From contig CM037462.1 of assembly GCA_021014325.1 (NCBI GenBank), positions 8,600,501 to 8,664,500 on the forward strand: a DNA stretch of 64,000 nucleotides. The letters are read 5' to 3'. The position numbers and the translations under genes are program-made. Source of the DNA: Plazaster borealis (Eukaryota > Echinodermata > Asteroidea > Forcipulatida > Labidiasteridae). Below are positions 1 to 12,640 of the stretch, in pieces. The first letter of the stretch is position 1, and every line of letters starts with the position of its first letter. The notes beneath the pieces are model-generated. The model ran no database searches. It saw only the letters and a list, made by a program, of their open reading frames with translations, and was not told where the DNA came from.

Positions 1-261
1 ATTTGGTATTGTGGAACCAGTGTTGTGGAAGACATGCCTTTTTTGATGACAGTTTTTAATACTTGTATACTTGAACTTCGATGGACGATTCCTGGTAAAA
101 ATGTGATTATTGTCAGAAGATTTAAAATAGATTTAAAATAAATAACATTAAATAAACAAATCGTTCTGGACTATAATATCTGATAATAAACCACAATGGA
201 GACTAATTTGGTAAAAAATACATAATAAAAACAAATAAATATTTATACATATGTATATATG

Positions 262-330
262 TGTTACTTGAGCGGGATTTGAACCTAAGACCTTAAGATT
301 TAACGAACCGGTGCTCTACCAACTTGACCT
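262..330 (-). repeat. tRNA-derived SINE head or tRNA pseudogene
   Basis: Read on the minus strand this has a tRNA-like A box (GTTGGTAGAGCACC) and B box (AGGTTCAAATCCC) at normal spacing. The T stem next to the B box does not pair well, so it is probably a decayed SINE head or pseudogene, not a working tRNA gene. No clear SINE body or poly(A) tail is visible on either side. Confidence 0.5.
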
Positions 331-333
331 ATA

Positions 334-1345
334 TTTCTTTCTTTTTTCACCCAAAATTTAATTATATCTCTGTCCGTTTCTTCGATGTACGAAGAGAACA
401 TTCTCCTTCAATCGATCATGTAAACGTGCAAAAGATATATAATAACCAACCACCCCCCAAAAAAAGAAAAAAAAAGAAAAAAAAGAACAGAAAAACAGAT
501 ACTCGGGAACCTGTCGACATAATTTGATGACATTTTCTAAAATTAACTATGATTAAAAATGATGTGATTATTACAATATCAAGGATGGGAATGGCTCTGC
601 TCTTCCCCAAACCATTGATTTGTTACACATTCTCTTTTTCATGTGTATTTATCATTCTTGTATTCTTCGGTTCCATGTCAGAAGGGAAAAAAACACAGAG
701 GAAAGATAAAAACACGAAGTGCTCTGCATTAGATAGTTTTATGAAGAAAAAACCCCGGATGACAAGTAACGACCAAAAATGTCCATCACCAATGCGAACG
801 GTAACTTCGCCAATCTGCGACCGAATCGATAAAACTTCCTGTCCACAAAAACCATTTAAAAGAGATTATCCGGATTATGTTTCTCCCTAGCATAATATTC
901 AAGCTGCAAGTAAAGATATAAAAAGATGCGCCTTACTAAAGGAACTAGGTCATCCCTGCACGCTCTCGACTCATTTGCATTTTAAATAGGCCACAGCAGT
1001 CGGTGCTTATTCTTCAAGTCATTTGTTAGAACAGGACAAAAAACGAAACAAACAAGAAAGCAAAAATAAGGACAGTAAGCAACGTAACTATTTTCACATA
1101 TATTTTGGGTTGATAACTTTCTATCTGCAAGGAGAGATATGTCTGTGCCGAGGATTATTGATGTCTTCGGTCACTCTAGGAAATGCTGCCATTGTTCAAT
1201 CTGTTACAAATCATTCATTGTATTTGTCTCTGGGAAGAAATTTCCCCAAAATAGTTTTATGAATTAAAAATACAAGGGAGATTAAGAAGTGGATATGACT
1301 ATCCCCGTTTTAAATCATATTATCTGACGCCATGGTTATGATTGT
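334..1345. other. unassigned AT-rich DNA
   Basis: No gene is supported. An ATG-started frame of 113 codons lies at 549-890, with a hydrophobic stretch near residues 22-40 followed by a lysine-rich tail. I see no family motif or splice context, and frames of this length are expected by chance in 64 kb. Poly-A/AAAAG simple sequence occurs near 455-485. Confidence 0.4.
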
Positions 1346-1705
1346 TACTAAAGGAACGTTACAGAACTTGTAATTAAAATTTTCTTTATGATCACAGATT
1401 TACATAAAACTTACACGGTCTAATGATGATGATAGTAGAAAACATCCCTAGAAATATTTCTGTCTGAAATGCCATATTTGATGAGAAATAAATAAAACTT
1501 ATTTCCGATTGGAGTTTATCGCTCATGAGCGTTTTTTTTCATGCATTGTATAACACAAGCAAACGTGTAATTGGTTTTTCACTATTTTCTCGTGACCCAG
1601 ATGGCCGATCGATCTCAAACTTCTACAGGTTTGTCAGTTTATGTATATGGTGGATTATATAAAGTGCTTACACTGCCAAAAACCAATTATGTAATGTTCC
1701 TTTAA
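1346..1705 (-). mobile_element. TTAA-flanked MITE, copy 1 (diverged)
   Basis: About 360 bp, with a left end reading CTAAAGGAACGTTAC and a right end reading GTAATGTTCCTTTAA, so the termini are inverted. Its right half keeps the family block ending in a CACAGGTTTGT-like motif (here CTACAGGTTTGTC). A perfect 12-bp palindrome, CGCTCATGAGCG, sits at 1520-1531, exactly at the midpoint. The left TTAA has decayed to CTAA. No coding capacity, so any movement would need an outside transposase. TTAA targets are typical of piggyBac-like elements; that assignment is inference. Confidence 0.65.
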
Positions 1706-4700
1706 TAAAAGGTCAATGCCACACGAAAAAGGAAAAAAAATTCCTCCCTGCCCATAGTTTGGATAGGTCTCAAATATCTATGATAGCTCAACAAAAAGTA
1801 GACGCGAGGACTTGTCCAATTATAAGAGAAAAAGAAAGAAACTCGATCATTGAAATCGTGAATGCGATTAAACGGTAATTATTTCATTTGACGTTACATA
1901 ACCAAGACCAGGCAATCCCCGCTTCTACAACCCGTTTTTCCCCGAAGAATAAACCACACAGTGCATCTTCCCTAAGGATTGGTCCAAAAGCAATTTCAGT
2001 GAAAATTGCCAGTATTATACTACCGATTGTTCTTGCATTCGTTATCACCACTTGCGAGATTCTAAGATCAAAATGCGTGGTATAGACAACTCCTAAAAAT
2101 TCCTCAAATTAAAATTCAAGGCAGTTTTACAAAAGATTGCTTGCAAATCTCAAAATACAAAAAAACAACAACCAGTTTTTATCACACGATCATGCGTGTG
2201 ACTGCCGACTTCCGGCTGTGAAACAACTGATCAAAGATATGGCTCGATGCAAGGTAAAGTTAACGTTGCGTGGCCTGATATTCGCCAAAATAATTACATC
2301 GTTTATATAGAAACAATATATATAGTAGAAAATAGAAACAGTAGCAATCTTTTCACTAAATACTTTATTTGTGATGAATATCTCATGATATGTCGACGAA
2401 AAGCCAAATTGTTGACCAAATATGTTTTAATGTCATTGTAAATCCGACTCAAGGAGACTGTGTTCCATGCATCGTTACATCACGTGGAACTGTTAATTTG
2501 TTTAACTCAAAATTACGAAAAACAAAATGTAGATTATGAAAACGTGCATTGTGTAAACGCTTTGCTCATAAAAACATGTTTTAACAGGAAGTAATTTCAC
2601 TCTTTTGTGACAAATGTATATGTGTTTTGACATAAAAATAACTAATATCAAGACACCATACCTTTTATTCCATTGTAGATACGGTACTCTTCTCAACATA
2701 AACAAACACCGTTACTGTTAATGCCACACAGCCGTACACTCTTCACAACTGTGCCTACGTCTACAATCTGGTTTAGATTATTGAAACAAAGCATGGCATT
2801 AGTTCCCAGTCAACCCTCATTTAACCTGACGGATCCGCCGTGTTGTCGTTCGGCTTCGGGCCGCTTGCAGTCTCTAAGCCAGCCCCGCGAGAAAACACGA
2901 TAGCATGATCCCATGCATGTAGATGCCAACTGGCTCTCGAATTGTCTCCTAGCAGCAACGAGCCACAATGGTCAGTGTATATTCAAAAAGGCTGACCCTT
3001 GGTTTCCTACTCCCGATGAAATTGCTGCGAGCTTACCGCGCTCTAAGTCCAAGCTAAGCTCAAAATAAGCGTTCCTCCATATTATACGAGTCTTTATGGT
3101 CTGGCATTGATAGCCCACGTCTTGTCACCTATTGGCGTGAGTGCTGTAGAAACCAACCCGCACGTTGGTTTACATACAGCTCCGATTTGAATGTAAAGAC
3201 ATTTCAGACTGCCGGCTGCAGTATTGCTCAAGATAGAAGACAGCACAGGTCCTGCATTGCGTTGGCGTGAGACACCCTCAAACACAGCTGATCATACCGG
3301 CCATGGATTAAAGCAAGTTGAAATGGTCATTGCATTGCAGACAGTGACATCATGCTGAAGACGAACTTCACACTTGGCCATGAACGTAACTCAGAATGAA
3401 GTGTCCGTTGCATGGGACTGATTAAGGCCTATTAGAAGAGCATCATTTGTCTTGCGCGTCCATCCGTACAGCCGAGTCACTCCACTGCAAGCTTATCATA
3501 ACTAACAGCCCACGTCATGACGTAGACATATGAGAGACACAATTCTTTGGTGATCGTATTTAATTAACACGAAGACGGCTGTACTTTGACACACTTGGTT
3601 GAAGTTATCCGGATTGGGATTAAGTTGATATAATACCAGTTTATACGCGTCTTTTATTCAATATACACAACAGTGAGATAGACTTATCAATCAACATCCA
3701 CCAGCACGGTTTCAAAGTATAGTGTAATTTATACCTCTATGATTGAAGCGATAATATTGCAAGTAACATCTTAACGTACGGTAACCCTGCTGATAGACTG
3801 CGCGCACAAACGCATTGTACAACACAGAATTTAAAACGACAATCCTGAGTATTCCAAGTCGTAATTCCTTCGAGGACAAAACAAAACGGCAAAGTGGATT
3901 TTGTACGACCACATTCGTTTGGATCGGGTGGCATGCAATGTGGGCGTGGTTTGTTTTGCATAATACTTACCATTGGCCAGCACGACATTCAAGAACGTAC
4001 GGTATTTATTTCGAACAAGGACTAGAGTTTTTTGTTGACAATCAGACGTAATTAACCACGTACAGTTTTATTCTTAAATCAAACATGAAATCCTCACTAT
4101 TGTTTAAGTCATCAGAAGCAAATGTTGGACAACAGGGCTATCTGCAGGCAAACTAACTCCACCTGGGGCAAATTTCGTGAAACGGCTGAGCACACAGTTG
4201 CACAGGAAACGGTTAGCCATTTGTGACGAGTTTGTATACACGTAAAACAGCTTGGGCCAAATTCACGGGTCCGCCATTTTGAAAGTCTCAATTACTTTCT
4301 GCGTGCTGGCAAAAAAGTTGGTGAATATCATGTATTGTGAATTTGTGACCTGAACGAACATACAATATGTTTCATATTTAATCGAGTATCGATTTTAGAT
4401 GTCGGGCACATTTGACTTCCGATATCGAAACTCGTCAATTGTCAGTGATGACGTCACTATCCCTACGGGTTGATGAATGAACACACAAATTACCTCTTGT
4501 CGACCTACTTATTAGTTATTTATTTTAAAAATAATTATATAGGCCCTAGTGATGGTTTATGTTAACGCGAAATCAGCTTCATTGCCATCTGTGGAATTTT
4601 AACAAAAATTAACAAAGAAAATCTCATGAAATAAATCAAGAATCTATCAATCCGAACAGTAGCTAAGTAGCTGTTATCACCACAATGATTCACAAGTGAT

Positions 4701-6690
4701 GCTGGCAGTTGTTTGGGAACTGACAAGACACAGACCACTGTTGGCAAGTCTCTTTATTTTCAAATATTGCTACATTCCACCTGGAAATGAACATTCTTCT
4801 CCCAATAGGGGGATATCAAGGTGAACATCTTAGGACAATAACACTTTCTGCAATGGTAAGCCCCATACATGGAGCTTAAATCCCAAGTCTATCTGCGGGT
4901 ACTGAGTGGGTTAACATAGCAATGTCTAAAACTAAAGCGGTTTGTTCAATATAATCCATGGAGTACATTGTAATGCGAGACACGCCTCGGGCAAAACCTG
5001 AGGAACAACAAATATTAACCTTTCGTCTGGTGAACATTTTTGTACATCTATATCCCTAGATATATCCACCATTGTTCTGAAGAATTCAATACATCTGCCT
5101 CCACCTTCCTTCCTACTTTCATCCGCTTCCCACTTCCACGTGCAGCAAAGCGTTACCCTTTCATAGAATCAAGCCTCGCCACCCCACAAACCAGGCGTCA
5201 TTTCCTGCCGCTGAAATCAACCCACGCACTCGAACTAACATCGAAACCCGAAGCCCTGTTCTTGGTTTCATTCTCACGGTAACATAAGACCAGGGTTTAA
5301 TAACTAATCTCATTGTATAACCAGCCGTCAAAAGCCTTACCAATATACGCACAACCCCGCACTCCATCCCTCCCGACAATTATTTCTATTTCCTCCCAAG
5401 TTCCCCGCGCACAAATTTCTCGTTTCCCCTTTTCCCGCCATTTCCCGGGAAGCCTGCCAATCACAATACGCCGGCTAATGGACCTGGCTTAGTCGGTAGT
5501 GCCGGTGTATTCACTCTTGTTGGTGGCGTGTGTGCATAAATCTCTCTCGAATAAAGAGACAGGGGCAAAGCGAAGATGATTTTCCCCCTTTTTCTTGCAA
5601 CCGGGAGACGGTATGTTATCAGACCAAGCAAGCCGAGGTCGACCGGTTTTATGCTGCCACGAATCCGGGTGACGAACCTTTTTACGATTTTCATGTATCC
5701 AAAAAGTGCGCGTTCAATGGACAGAACTGTATTATTCGCGACCTCTGAGTAAACAGCTCTATCGATCTCAAAAGACTGAACTGATCTCGAAATTTAACTG
5801 GCCAATGTTGTGTGGAGTAAGACAAACTAATTAGTCCTACACTGGAAAAAGACGTAGCCCTATAGAGCCCCCAACGAGCTATACAAATACAAATAAACAA
5901 TCAGTTGTCTACATTGTCATCCAAACAAGCAGGGTGATCCCGTTTAAGTTAATTTACTTACTTTTACATTCGGAAGGTTTTACAATTTCCACCAAATTTA
6001 CTCATTATAATCAACTGTAATTTATTCCACAGGTTGATAAAACAGATGATAGTTTTAGTGATTATGTTTTTGCATCTGAAAACTCACCGATTAATGTTCA
6101 TATCACTACCAATCCTCCCGAGAGATATTTCCGTCTAGAGTGCTAAACAAATCGGAAGAATAATACACTTTGACAAAAACCCCAAACAGTTGCTTATTTC
6201 GATTGATGCAATCAAAATCATCATCATCACCATCAAATCGACCACAGCTGGGCTCCGATACGACTGCCCCATTCTCTCCGGTCAAAATAAGCACGAAGCG
6301 TGCACGAAATCCATCGCAAAACTTAAACAGTTTTTCGTTGTTTGCACTAAAACTGGATCACTTTAATTTGATGCAATATTTACATATTGGTGTTTTAATT
6401 GACAGCTAGACGATGGAAATAAATGTACTCTCTTCCAAAGCCGATGTACTCTCCCTTTAAGTTTTCGTACGGGTATAGAGAGTGCTGAGTGTTTGGCATA
6501 CACAAGTGTACGTCACATTGTTACACTCTTGGATCGTCATCTGAGTGCTCTTATACCTGCGTTCTCTTATCCCCTCGCTAGCGTATAGGTCACTCCGAGA
6601 GCACCTCGCACGTGGCAAGTCCGAGCTACGGGGACAGTAGACCCCGCACAGAAGTGCTCTCATACAGTGACACCTGACTAAAAAAATGGG
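1706..6690. other. unassigned 5-kb block
   Basis: No gene, RNA or clear repeat is supported. Patches near 2800-3300 and 5080-5700 are somewhat richer in GC and hold short open frames on both strands, none with ATG, splice and motif support together. At 4156-4275 two partial copies of a GGGCCAAATT-like motif hint at an old MITE, but I could not delimit it. Confidence 0.35.
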
Positions 6691-6708
6691 ACATGCAGCC
6701 GTGCTGCC

Positions 6709-6751
6709 ATTGCCATGGCAACGATGATTATACCTAAGGATGGTTGTCATG
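6709..6751. promoter_or_regulatory. X-box-like palindrome pair, site 1
   Basis: ATTGCCATGGCAAC at 6709-6722 matches the RFX X-box palindrome (GTTGCC/GGCAAC half sites) at nearly every position. A second half site, GTTGTCATG, lies at 6743-6751 in inverted order, so the block could also form a hairpin. A related arrangement occurs about 370 bp downstream. Function is inferred from motif resemblance only; it may equally be part of a duplicated repeat. Confidence 0.3.
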
Positions 6752-7081
6752 ACACTGTACCCTTTTCAGTGTATCGTCATCACGCATTGGGCGTTGTAGT
6801 ATAGCGGTGGCTATACAGTGTTAGAATGAACCAATACCTAATACAACAAATTGCATATTGCGGTTGCCTCTGCTTTGCCGCCAAACCACGGACTACACGG
6901 TCAGCCATCCTTTGCGTTGCAGGTATCTTTCTCCCTTACAAGTGCAATAAGGCCAGTGCAGATGATGGTGATTAATCCCATAGTACACGGGTGTGTTTGG
7001 GTCGGCTGTCGTGATTGCACCATGGAGGCATTGCCTTCACATCCACAAAGGGCGACCTGACCAATCACACTCAATCTGACT

Positions 7082-7118
7082 CCATGGTAACGATGATGTT
7101 AGTAGATGGTTGCCATGG
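7082..7118. promoter_or_regulatory. X-box-like palindrome pair, site 2
   Basis: CCATGGTAAC at 7082-7091 and GGTTGCCATGG at 7108-7118 form an imperfect inverted repeat around a 16-bp spacer containing GATGATG. This mirrors the layout at 6709-6751, which also has CGATGAT directly after its first half site. Shared spacer words suggest the two sites are related by duplication. Confidence 0.3.
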
Positions 7119-7360
7119 CAGCACTTCTCGGAATTAAAGGTCATGTGCTCGTGATGCACATGCTCAGTCGACCAAAATGTAGAGATTCGGTGGGGACTTT
7201 GTTTTCCAGCTTTGAGTGACTAAACTTTACGGAAACTAAACTTTACGGAAAATTGCATTTATACGATTGACAACCCCCACAACACCACCATTGACGTTTT
7301 CTCTCCCTCACGGCAAATGATTTTTATTTTTATTTATTTAAAAATACATCCAAGCTTCTC

Positions 7361-7890
7361 TCTGAAATTTGTGTAACGCTAAAGGCAGAATTACTATAGA
7401 GCGAAAAAAAAAACATTTTTACGGGAATGCTATTTTAACTTGTTTATAATGTGTTTGTTTATCATTTAGTTGTAATTTTGATAATTTGACACGTCTGAAT
7501 TTTTCGTAATTATGGAAAACAAAATTAGGCCCCAACCTCGAGGTTTTGAAAAACTAGCTACACTTTTGCCATTGACGGCGTGCGTCAAAATGAAAAATAT
7601 ACTTTGACGTCATTTGTGGAAGGTTGCTTTGTTATACCTCCATGTTGCAACAAAGCGGCGTTACAAAACGGAGCTCCCACAAATGACGTAACATGAGTGA
7701 TGACGTAACAGGGCTTTTCGCGAATTCTTCTAAAAAGAACAGGAGAAATGTATTCAAAATGTTTGTTTTTCTTACAGTTAAAATATGTTTAATCCCATGT
7801 GAACTCGGTTTCCTTAATGATTGAAATTATCTTAAATGAATTTCAGCAAAGATCACCTACTGACGTTTCGTTCAAACTGGTCTTTAATTA
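7361..7890 (+). repeat. dispersed ~530-bp repeat with CRE-like sites, copy A
   Basis: This block aligns over nearly its whole length with 40483-41000 in the same orientation. Both contain TTGACGGCGTGCGT, a perfect CRE palindrome TGACGTCA (7605-7612 here), a CCTCCATGTTGCAACAAAGC core, and two TGACGTAA sites (7684-7691 and 7700-7707). Part of the interior is inverted (GACGTCATTTGTGG versus CCACAAATGACGT). No open frame runs through it. It behaves as a mobile or duplicated non-coding repeat of unknown class. Confidence 0.75.
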
Positions 7891-8139
7891 AGTTGCCTTT
7901 CCCGGTATTTTCAATAAGCATAATACATCACAAAAATAAGTAATCAAGACAACTATTTACAACAATTTTCAAGAAAAAGTTAGCATTGTCTTCAAAATTC
8001 GACAAGTTAAATGCATACCTGCTTTTTGAAAAGTGTTCTGTTTGATTTAGACTCGGCATTATCGCAGAATGACAATGTCTTTACTCCCACCTCTGCGGAG
8101 CTCCAGGAAATGCCATACCATTTATCAAAATAATGAGGT

Positions 8140-8372
8140 AATTTATCTAGTAACGTCGACTTACTGAAACTAAGGTGTCGATCTGTGTTTATATTAGTCA
8201 TCCTAGCAGGACGACTTTCTGAACCCCCAACAAATTGTTTACCATGATAATTGTTCTTACCAGGACGACCTACTGAAACTAAGATGGTAAGTCGACGGAG
8301 ATATAAACTATTATAAGTCGACTTACTCCATAAAATAAGTCGACTTGGCGAGATGGCACCCCGGAGCTCCGT
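8140..8372 (+). repeat. AAGTCGACTT-rich dispersed repeat, copy A
   Basis: Contains repeated words CTACTGAAACTAAG, AAGATGGTAAGTCGAC and several AAGTCGACTT palindromes (about 8312-8352). The segment near 8265-8352 matches the reverse complement of 57200-57315, where the same AAACTAAGATGGTAAGT and AAAATAAGTC words recur. Probably a non-autonomous DNA element; its ends are unclear, and a GGAGCTCC motif occurs near both edges of the wider block. Confidence 0.45.
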
Positions 8373-10272
8373 ACACCACACACATCGCCACGTATAGTAC
8401 ACGTTGCGATTGGGATCCGGGTTAGCATCTGCATATTATTGCTCACAGGAAATTGACCAAACAGGTTTTTCTTCTCGGTACCTCGAACTATAACTCATTC
8501 TTGTGATTGTACTGTGCCGCTGATGTGACAGGTGGGCAGACGATCAAAATGATGATTATGACAAAACGGCAACCACAGATGCATCCATTTACGGCAAGTA
8601 TGAATACCTTTTGGGTAAATTGTTTTATTAAGCGATAATGCATCGGGTTTTTTTTTTTTCGAGGAGTAAATTCATTCCAATCTTTTTGTATTCAACAAGC
8701 ACGCCATACATCAAACACTATGAACATGTCATTTGATTTGTCGGTCGCGTTAAAGAGAAATTTATGGGGGAACCCCTTTTTGTTTTTACCTTTTTTGTGT
8801 GTGCATGCCCATACGCACTTATATTGATTGCTGCAATTGAAATAAGCAACGGTGATTGTGGGTTTGCAAATACTATTTTGTCGACTGTGATAGTATTTCG
8901 GACTAAACTGTTTCTCTGGAGAGTTGGTATTGATACCAACTTTATAATCAGTGAGTTTTCAAATTGAAACTAATTTAAAAAATAATAATAGTTTGTTCAA
9001 TTTAACATTGTTCTTAATCATGTATTTTTTAACCATTTGTAAAAAACAAGCAAAACACTCTAAATAAATAAATAAATAAGTAAACAAATAAATAAATAAA
9101 ATAAAAAATGAAATAAAACATAAAAAAAAAACCCACCAACAATAAAAAACTAAAAAACAAAAACAAAAAATCAAACAAACAGCCCAACACCCCAACAAAC
9201 AAACACCCAAACACCCCAACAAACAAACCAACACCCAAACACCCCATCAAACACCCCAACAAACAAACAATCAAACAAACAAACAACCCCACCAACATCA
9301 TTATAGCATTCACAGAAGAGGGGCTTGGGAAATTCTTCACAGCCATACCGAGTACTAACACATTAATAGTACCGCAATCAAATAAATATAAATGTAAAAT
9401 GTTAAAACTTTATACAAGTATAAGCAAAGCAAACACAATGGAAAGAGCATATATTGAATAATAAAGGTAATAAAAACAATAAAGTTACATGATTGTGAGA
9501 CAGCAGAGGTAAATCATCGTATATGCATGATGAATCAAACTCCCCAATACTTCAACCCCAATTTTCTTAATTACATGCACTAATGGTGTAATTAAAAACT
9601 AATTAAACACCTGTGTGTGATACATGTATTGTGAGTTTGTTTCATTAATTGCATGGGTATTATTACCCACGAGTCAGCAAACCGCAGCAGCCTATACATG
9701 ATTATGACCGTCCGTATACCCCTGCACACAGGAGCTCTGAGCCTTCGGTTAAAAACCTTTACTTTCCCGGAGTCTGAAAAAGCAACCCTCCCGAGTGCTT
9801 CTAAAAATGTCAACTGTCTTCCGGCTGTACAAAAGGGATCGTGGTACACACGGCACGGGGAAAGAAAAGACGAAGAAGCAGCAAAAGAAAACTTGAAGGG
9901 GAGAGGGGAAAAAAGATGTTCAAACCTGTCCATGATTGGCCTGTTGGGAGAAGATGACGAATTGACATTCTGTCCGCATCCATTCAACTGACTATCCTCT
10001 TGATGTATTGATCGCGTTGGATCGTATATAACTTGACCCCCCCCCCCAACGTATAGAAAAGAAGAAGACACGTTAGAGTAAGCATAATGTAAACGAGGAA
10101 TGGTCTACCGCGAATTATGTATCAACCTGACTTGGTTTAATTGTTGCAGACACGAGTTGTACGTACTTCCTTGCCTGCTGGGTATACATGCAGCTACATA
10201 CACACAACGAGATGGCGGATGAAGCTGTTGTACAGTTATTTAGAATCGATCTAAATTGGGCTAAATAATGTA
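8373..10272. repeat. low-complexity and unassigned DNA
   Basis: Roughly 9060-9295 is AAAT/AAAC/CCCCAAC simple sequence; the leucine- and cysteine-rich minus-strand frames it gives are artefacts of that. 9650-9990 is more complex and open on both strands, but the minus-strand frame starts at GTG, has no recognisable domain and lacks splice support. A C run lies at about 10039-10048 and an A run at 10283-10305. Confidence 0.6.
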
Positions 10273-10305
10273 TCCCCCCCCCAAAAAAAAAAAAAAAAAA
10301 AAAAA

Positions 10306-11040
10306 ATGGTGTACCTTAACTTGACTCAAAAACAAAGAACAGACCACGATCAGCAGGTATGTGCCTTATCTTGATGCAGAGAAACGAATCATGAGCAACA
10401 TTCGTACTTTAAGTAGTTGTGCTTTTTGATTCATCTTTAATTTAGTCTGTTGTTTATGTCGGCCAAAACAGCTCTTGCTGATCTTTTTATCTTGTACACA
10501 GATGTTGCAATAAATAAATAATAAATAAACATTATTTGCTGAACGGCATTAATTAAACAAACAATGTTATTCACAAAGGGTGAGCGGACCTAAAGCAACC
10601 GTTTTACGAATAATACCAACGGTGTGCATTATCTTGATTCAAATAGATTAAACGCAAAAATAGCAGCAATTTTACGAAAGTGTTTGTGCACTGCAAAACC
10701 CGGTGTGTTAAAATTGACACCATGGGTGTTGTTACATACAGATACCCAAAAGAGAATCAAATTTAACATCATAGAGTGTTAAAATAACACCAAAGTAATT
10801 GTGTTGGCAGAAACTAGTGTTATTTTAACACCCTATGGTGTAAATTTTGGTATCTATTATGTGACAACACCCATTGTGTCAAATTAAACACCACAGTTTT
10901 TTGCAGTGTGGCCATAAAGAATAAAGTATACCAGTAGCTTGGGTCATTCCAACATAACAAGTACTGTACCTTATCTTGACTCAAAGAGGGTTTACAAAGG
11001 CTTACCAGTAGGAGAAGTTACACCAATACAAAAAACCTCT
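10306..11040 (+). repeat. decayed CCTTATCTTGATTCAAAG minisatellite, interrupted by a MITE
   Basis: Diverged monomers begin near 10310 (TACCTTAACTTGACTCAAA), 10363 (TGCCTTATCTTGATGCAGAG), 10626 (TGCATTATCTTGATTCAAAT) and 10968 (GTACCTTATCTTGACTCAAA). They match the monomer of the intact array at 25.6-26.7 kb. The MITE at 10689-10908 separates the third and fourth monomers, so the array is older than that insertion. Confidence 0.55.
10689..10908 (+). mobile_element. CACTGC-ended palindromic MITE, copy 1
   Basis: 220 bp, beginning CACTGCAAAA and ending TTTTTTGCAGTG. Long sub-terminal inverted segments carry TTGACACCATGGGTGTTG on the left and CAACACCCATTGTGTC on the right, and a second inner pair is built on GTGTTAAAATAACACC and GGTGTTATTTTAACAC-like blocks. 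No coding capacity. Four relatives lie at 16073, 28113, 35107 and 55202. The superfamily cannot be named from the ends alone. Confidence 0.85.
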
Positions 11041-12329
11041 TTAATCGACTACAATATTCGTTCTCTCACTTCCTGCGCTACTGCAGGCTGGGCTGCCTGT
11101 CAGTAAAGTTATTACGATTATAAAAGTTAACCGTGCACACATTTTGGGTGGAATGGAAGCCCTGGATAAACTGCTACGCGTTTTGTATTCATTGAAGTAT
11201 ATTTTTACAGTTGAAATGCAGCTTTTCGAATACAGCTTTTCGCTCGAAACACAAGAGACGAAGTTTAAAGTTGTACTATATACTGAGCCCGGGGACATGT
11301 AAATTATTTGTTCTTAATCTCGTGGACACAGATATTGTCCCCGTCGTTAGTAACGAGATAATATTTCGTTACTGTCATGGGATCTCATTCTCTCTCTCGA
11401 GATTACCTCTCAACAAGAGATTGAAACAAACTTCTACGTCACTTCCTGGACTCCGTAGAAAACGGAAACCTCAATGGTAATTGGTAAATCACAAGGAGAT
11501 TTGGGGCAATCCTATCCCCACAGCAGAGTTCCATTCTACACGAAGGGGTGAATGGAAAGATCAAATTCAGTAGTTATGCCTATAGGACATCCAGGGCAAA
11601 CAGAGAGCACGGGGCGACCTTTCGTGATCGCTACAAAAATTGAGCCCCAAAGAGAATACAAACTTGGTGAAAAATCGATGATGAGCGTTGATCCTGAACA
11701 GCCGTTGGGCACAGATTCAATCTTGCTACTAAGGCCGCATCCGAATTGGCGACTACAGCTACGGCTACGGCTGTTGCTAATGGTGTTGCTAAGGACGTCC
11801 TATTCTTCAACGCATGATGGCGCGGAAATCTAGCCGTAGCTGTAGCTGTAACTGCCAATTCGGACACGGCCTATATAACACACAAAATCGTACCGACCAC
11901 AAACCTGTTTTGGATCTGCACGAGCCAATGCGCCGTTGCCATTTTTCCAGACTTCCTATCCAGAGCTACGGTTTAAACAGTTACAGGTAAAACGGTACCA
12001 GACTATACTTTTCAGGCCTCTTGTTGACTAGTTACGTCAGAAAACTATTGAAGTGGCTGCAACATGTTGTTTGTATGATAAAGGTAACAATTACATTATA
12101 AAGGTACATTATTCAAGCAAAATCTCATATTGTCACCTTCAACTTGATGATGATTGCTTTATTAACCTGGCAAGCAAAGGGCAAAAGAAGAATGACAGAC
12201 CATAAAGAAATGAAGGACGAACACAAAAAGAGAGAAATCGAATAAATACCCTTATGTGGACAGTAAAACTCTAAGCAAAATGAAACATCTTCAATTACAG
12301 TATTAGTAATAACAAGTTCTTTTACAGTG
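11041..12329. other. unassigned DNA around a MITE
   Basis: Apart from the palindromic element at 11732-11872 no feature is supported. Short open frames at 11211-11480 and 11552-11833 show no recognisable motif, and the second overlaps the MITE. Confidence 0.4.
11732..11872. mobile_element. CGGCTA-rich palindromic MITE, copy 1
   Basis: A 141-bp element with inverted ends AGGCCGCATCCGAATTGGCG and GCCAATTCGGACACGGCCT. The arms hold tandem CTACGG hexamers (ACTACAGCTACGGCTACGG), and the centre has CTAAGGACGTCCT with a CGCATGATGGCGCGG segment. TA dinucleotides abut both ends, compatible with a TA target duplication. A second copy lies at 27944-28077. Confidence 0.8.
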
Positions 12330-12640
12330 CACATCCTATAGTAGCTAGCTCAAGGCGCTTCACAACATTATCCATGTCCATCAGACAAACTTTAACTTAA
12401 CCAATACACAAACTTTATCGACTCCCTGTGGAGCATTCAACATCAAGCTGCTTATTGAGCGCTGAGGAATGAATCAGAACACCGTCTCAGCCCTTGTAGG
12501 CTCGCACCGGGGTTAAAAGAAGCAATTTATGGTTAAGTGTGTTGCTCAAGGGCACAATATTGTCATGACCGGGAACCGAACCCACATACGGATGTGACTA
12601 GGCAATCAGAACTTGAGTACGAGACGCTGGACCGCACGGC
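12330..12640 (-). repeat. old tRNA-derived SINE
   Basis: On the minus strand a B-box-like motif, GTGGGTTCGGTTCCCGG, lies near 12568-12584, followed by TTGTGCCCTTGAGCAACACA and AACCATAAATTGCTTC. This layout is familiar from tRNA-related SINEs of marine deuterostomes. The A box is poorly preserved and no target duplication was found, so it is probably an old insertion. Confidence 0.5.

Noticed and set aside
8959..9361. Minus-strand cysteine/leucine/phenylalanine-rich frames resembling membrane proteins
   Set aside because: They are translations of AAAC/AAAT simple sequence.
9592..10071. 159-codon minus-strand frame and opposing 112-codon frame
   Set aside because: The 159-codon frame starts at GTG and crosses a C run; neither frame has a motif, and the overlap means at most one could be real.
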